A stretch of 15,122 nucleotides of DNA from positions 1 to 15,122 of the forward strand of contig BEHV01000020.1 in the NCBI GenBank assembly GCA_002898315.1, given 5' to 3'. Of this stretch, positions 13,532 to 15,122 are shown one piece after another. Under the pieces are notes generated by a model. That model saw only the letters and a program-made list of their open reading frames with translations, had not been told where the DNA came from and did not search any database. The stretch comes from a bacterium HR19. GTDB taxonomy: Bacteria > Calescibacteriota > Calescibacteriia > Calescibacteriales > Calescibacteriaceae. Positions within the stretch are counted from its first letter, which is position 1. Every line of letters begins with the position of its first letter. The position numbers and the translations under genes were made by a program.

Positions 13532-14176
13532 TTAATCAATTTTCGTTCTTGGTTTTATCTCTCTGAAAGGGAAAAGTTTTCTTCTTTTTTCTTCGTATTC
13601 TTTTATTTTTTGTTCGTATTTTAGAGTGAGGTCTATTTCGTTAAGACCTTCCATTATACACATTTTTCTGAACGGGTCAATTTCAAACCTTCTTGAAAAT
13701 CCGAAATCATCATAAACTACCTGCTCCTCCACATCAACATTGAGGAAGTAATTTTCGTTTTTTTTCTCTTTTTCATAGGTTTTTTTGAACAGAATATCAA
13801 CATCTTCTTCTGGAAGTGTTATAAGAAGGAGTCCGTTTTTGAATGCGTTTGAGTAAAATATATCTGCAAATTTTGGTGATATTATAACTCTGAATCCGAA
13901 GTCATAAAGAGCCCAGACCGCGAGTTCCCTTGAGCTTCCTGTTCCAAAATTCCTTCTTGTGAGAAGTATTTTTGCATTCCTGTAAAGTTCTTTGTTCAGA
14001 ACAAAATCTGGGTTTAGCTCTCCGTTTTCTTTGTATCGCCAGTTATAAAAGAGAAATTGTCCGAAGCCGGTTCTCTCAATCCTTTTCAGAAACTGCTTTG
14101 GGATTATCTGATCTGTATCTACGTCAGATATATCAAGCGGAGCGACAGCACCTCTCAACTTTCTTATAGGTTCCAT
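13532..14176 (-). CDS. leuD: 3-isopropylmalate dehydratase small subunit
   Basis: LeuD pairs with LeuC to isomerise 2- to 3-isopropylmalate in leucine synthesis. The 214-residue length and motifs fit the longer LeuD type of Proteobacteria rather than the roughly 165-residue archaeal and thermophile type: DVDTDQIIPKQFLKR (18-32), FLFYNWRY (41-48), NFGTGSSRE (76-84), and FADIFYSNAFKNGLL (103-117). The usual SREHA motif reads SRELA (Leu85 for His), an unusual change at a substrate-proximal loop. The other substrate-loop residues are kept. The large subunit gene is not adjacent. It lies between kdsB (74-bp gap) and hisIE (14-bp gap) in a mixed housekeeping set on the minus strand. The ribosome site before ATG 14176 is weak. 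Confidence 0.92.
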   Translation of the reverse strand: MEPIRKLRGAVAPLDISDVDTDQIIPKQFLKRIERTGFGQFLFYNWRYKENGELNPDFVLNKELYRNAKILLTRRNFGTGSSRELAVWALYDFGFRVIISPKFADIFYSNAFKNGLLLITLPEEDVDILFKKTYEKEKKNENYFLNVDVEEQVVYDDFGFSRRFEIDPFRKMCIMEGLNEIDLTLKYEQKIKEYEEKRRKLFPFREIKPRTKID

Positions 14177-14250
14177 AAATTACTATTTTTCTCATATTTC
14201 CTTTTGTTTTTTATTATTCAAGAAGTTTGATTTTTTGCTGTGTTTATTTT

Positions 14251-15036
14251 TTATATTTTGTTTTTTCTGATGATTTTTTTTAATTTTTGGAGGTCTTGTG
14301 GGGTATCTATGGGTAGGAGTTTTTTCTTACCTATCACCATTTTTATTTTCATTCCATTATCAAGTGCGCGAAGCTGTTCAAGTTTTTCTGTTTTTTCGTT
14401 CTCTGTCGGCTTCAAATTTGCAAATCTTATAAGTGATTTTTCTCTGAAAGCGTATATTCCGGTATGGATTATGAATTTTTTTGCTCCATAAGGGATAGGG
14501 CTTCTTGAAAAGTACAGAGCATAATTCCCTTTTTCAGATACCGCTATTTTCACTCTGTTTGGATTTTCTATTTCATTTTTCTCTTGTGATATGAATCCAT
14601 ATGTTGCTATGTCTGCATTTTTATCTTCTGCGAGAGCGTGTGCCACTTTATTTATTATTTCAGGTGTTATAAGTGGCTCATCTCCCTGAACATTAACTAT
14701 TATTTCTGTTGATTTTGATTTGAGCTCTCTTTTTACAAGTTCTGCTACTCTGTCTGTGCCTGACTTTATTTTTCTTCCCTTTACTATTTTTATCTTTATC
14801 TTATCTTTAAGTTTTTTCGGTATTTTTGATTTTTGAAGTGATTTTTCAATTTCTTTTTTTATTTTTGGGGAGTCAGTGGCAACAAATACGTTTTTGGCTT
14901 TTGATTTTGCGCAAGCTAAAACAACATAGAAAATAACAGGGAATCGGTCAAGATACTTTATAAGTTTTGAAGGAAATCTCTTTGACTTTTCACGAGCTGG
15001 TATGACGCAGATAAAATTTTTTTTTGCTCTCTTCAA
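14251..15036 (-). CDS. kdsB: 3-deoxy-manno-octulosonate cytidylyltransferase (CMP-KDO synthetase)
   Basis: KdsB activates KDO as CMP-KDO in the cytoplasm for the inner core of lipopolysaccharide, which is why this organism is expected to have an LPS-bearing outer membrane. Nucleotidyltransferase motifs run in order: IPAREKSKRFPSK (12-24), SGTDRVAE (92-99), NVQGDEPLI (115-123), YFSRSPIPY (175-183), HTGIYAFR (191-198), LEQLRAL (219-225) and IDTPQDL (243-249). At 261 residues it is slightly longer than the usual 245-255, with a Lys-rich insertion around 66-90. The start is uncertain. TTG at 15036 has no good ribosome site, yet the frame is open further upstream through KAEKLSEIYQLSPITEKL without an ATG, so a rare start such as CTG or ATT is possible. 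Lysine content is higher than in its neighbours. Confidence 0.92.
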   Translation of the reverse strand: MKRAKKNFICVIPAREKSKRFPSKLIKYLDRFPVIFYVVLACAKSKAKNVFVATDSPKIKKEIEKSLQKSKIPKKLKDKIKIKIVKGRKIKSGTDRVAELVKRELKSKSTEIIVNVQGDEPLITPEIINKVAHALAEDKNADIATYGFISQEKNEIENPNRVKIAVSEKGNYALYFSRSPIPYGAKKFIIHTGIYAFREKSLIRFANLKPTENEKTEKLEQLRALDNGMKIKMVIGKKKLLPIDTPQDLQKLKKIIRKNKI

Positions 15037-15122
15037 TTTTTCGGTTATTGGACTCAGTTGATAAATTTCAGAAAGCTTTTCAGCTTTATCTTATTTTTTC
15101 GCTTTTATGTAATTTATCGCAT

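Noticed and set aside
15072-15087. AAAGCT-TTTC-AGCTTT hairpin as a terminator near the right edge
   Set aside because: The stem is only six pairs, the T-run is interrupted, and the sequence may lie within the open frame upstream of kdsB.
1-15122. CRISPR array, tRNA, rRNA or insertion sequence
   Set aside because: No regularly spaced long direct repeats with unique spacers, no tRNA-like cloverleaf, no rRNA sequence and no intact transposase were found. The only tandem repeats are the coding 12-bp units at 104-199.

Overview
The window looks like chromosomal DNA from an AT-rich, probably thermophilic Gram-negative bacterium of a deep-branching lineage. This is inferred from four things: AGA/AGG, ATA and AAA codon preference, strong purine loading of coding strands, a KDO-activating enzyme (KdsB, so an LPS-type outer membrane), and an outer-membrane beta-barrel ending in Phe. 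A phosphoglycerate mutase of the archaeal type is also present. Aquificota-like or uncultivated thermophilic phyla would fit, but the sequence does not settle the taxon.

Layout. 1-830 is decayed accessory DNA: the C-terminal part of an Rpn/PD-(D/E)XK-type protein with eight tetrapeptide repeats, then a broken VapC-like PIN toxin. 899-4029 carries metabolic genes: a zinc-dependent medium-chain dehydrogenase resembling acryloyl-CoA reductases, a dienelactone-hydrolase-family enzyme and ApgM. 4125-4538 is a DoxX-family membrane protein. 4732-11745 is the core of the window, a five-gene denitrification operon: an alginate-export-type outer-membrane porin, cytochrome cd1 nitrite reductase NirS, a NirN-like protein with a heme-c domain at each end of a d1-type propeller, the radical-SAM enzyme NirJ and the heme d1 assembly protein NirF. 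11832-12701 holds a protein of unknown function and a TM2-domain protein. 12846-15036 is a minus-strand set, kdsB, leuD and hisIE, facing the rest.

How the parts work together. NirS would reduce nitrite to NO in the periplasm using hemes c and d1. NirJ and NirF act late in making heme d1, and the NirN-like protein probably does the final dihydro-heme d1 oxidation or hand-over. The porin may give anions access to the periplasm. No nirE, nirD/L/G/H or stand-alone nirC is present, so the earlier heme d1 steps must be encoded elsewhere.

Regulation. Two sequences match the sigma-54 rule (GG, ten bases, GC): one before doxX (4070-4083) and one directly before the porin (4706-4719). A set of three 15-bp inverted-repeat sites at exact 21-bp spacing (4544-4600) lies about 105-160 bp upstream of the second promoter, where an enhancer-binding activator would sit. 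The predicted porin start site falls on the ATG, which implies a leaderless mRNA. The most unusual elements are the cytochrome c-propeller-cytochrome c NirN-like protein and this apparent sigma-54 control of a nirS operon.
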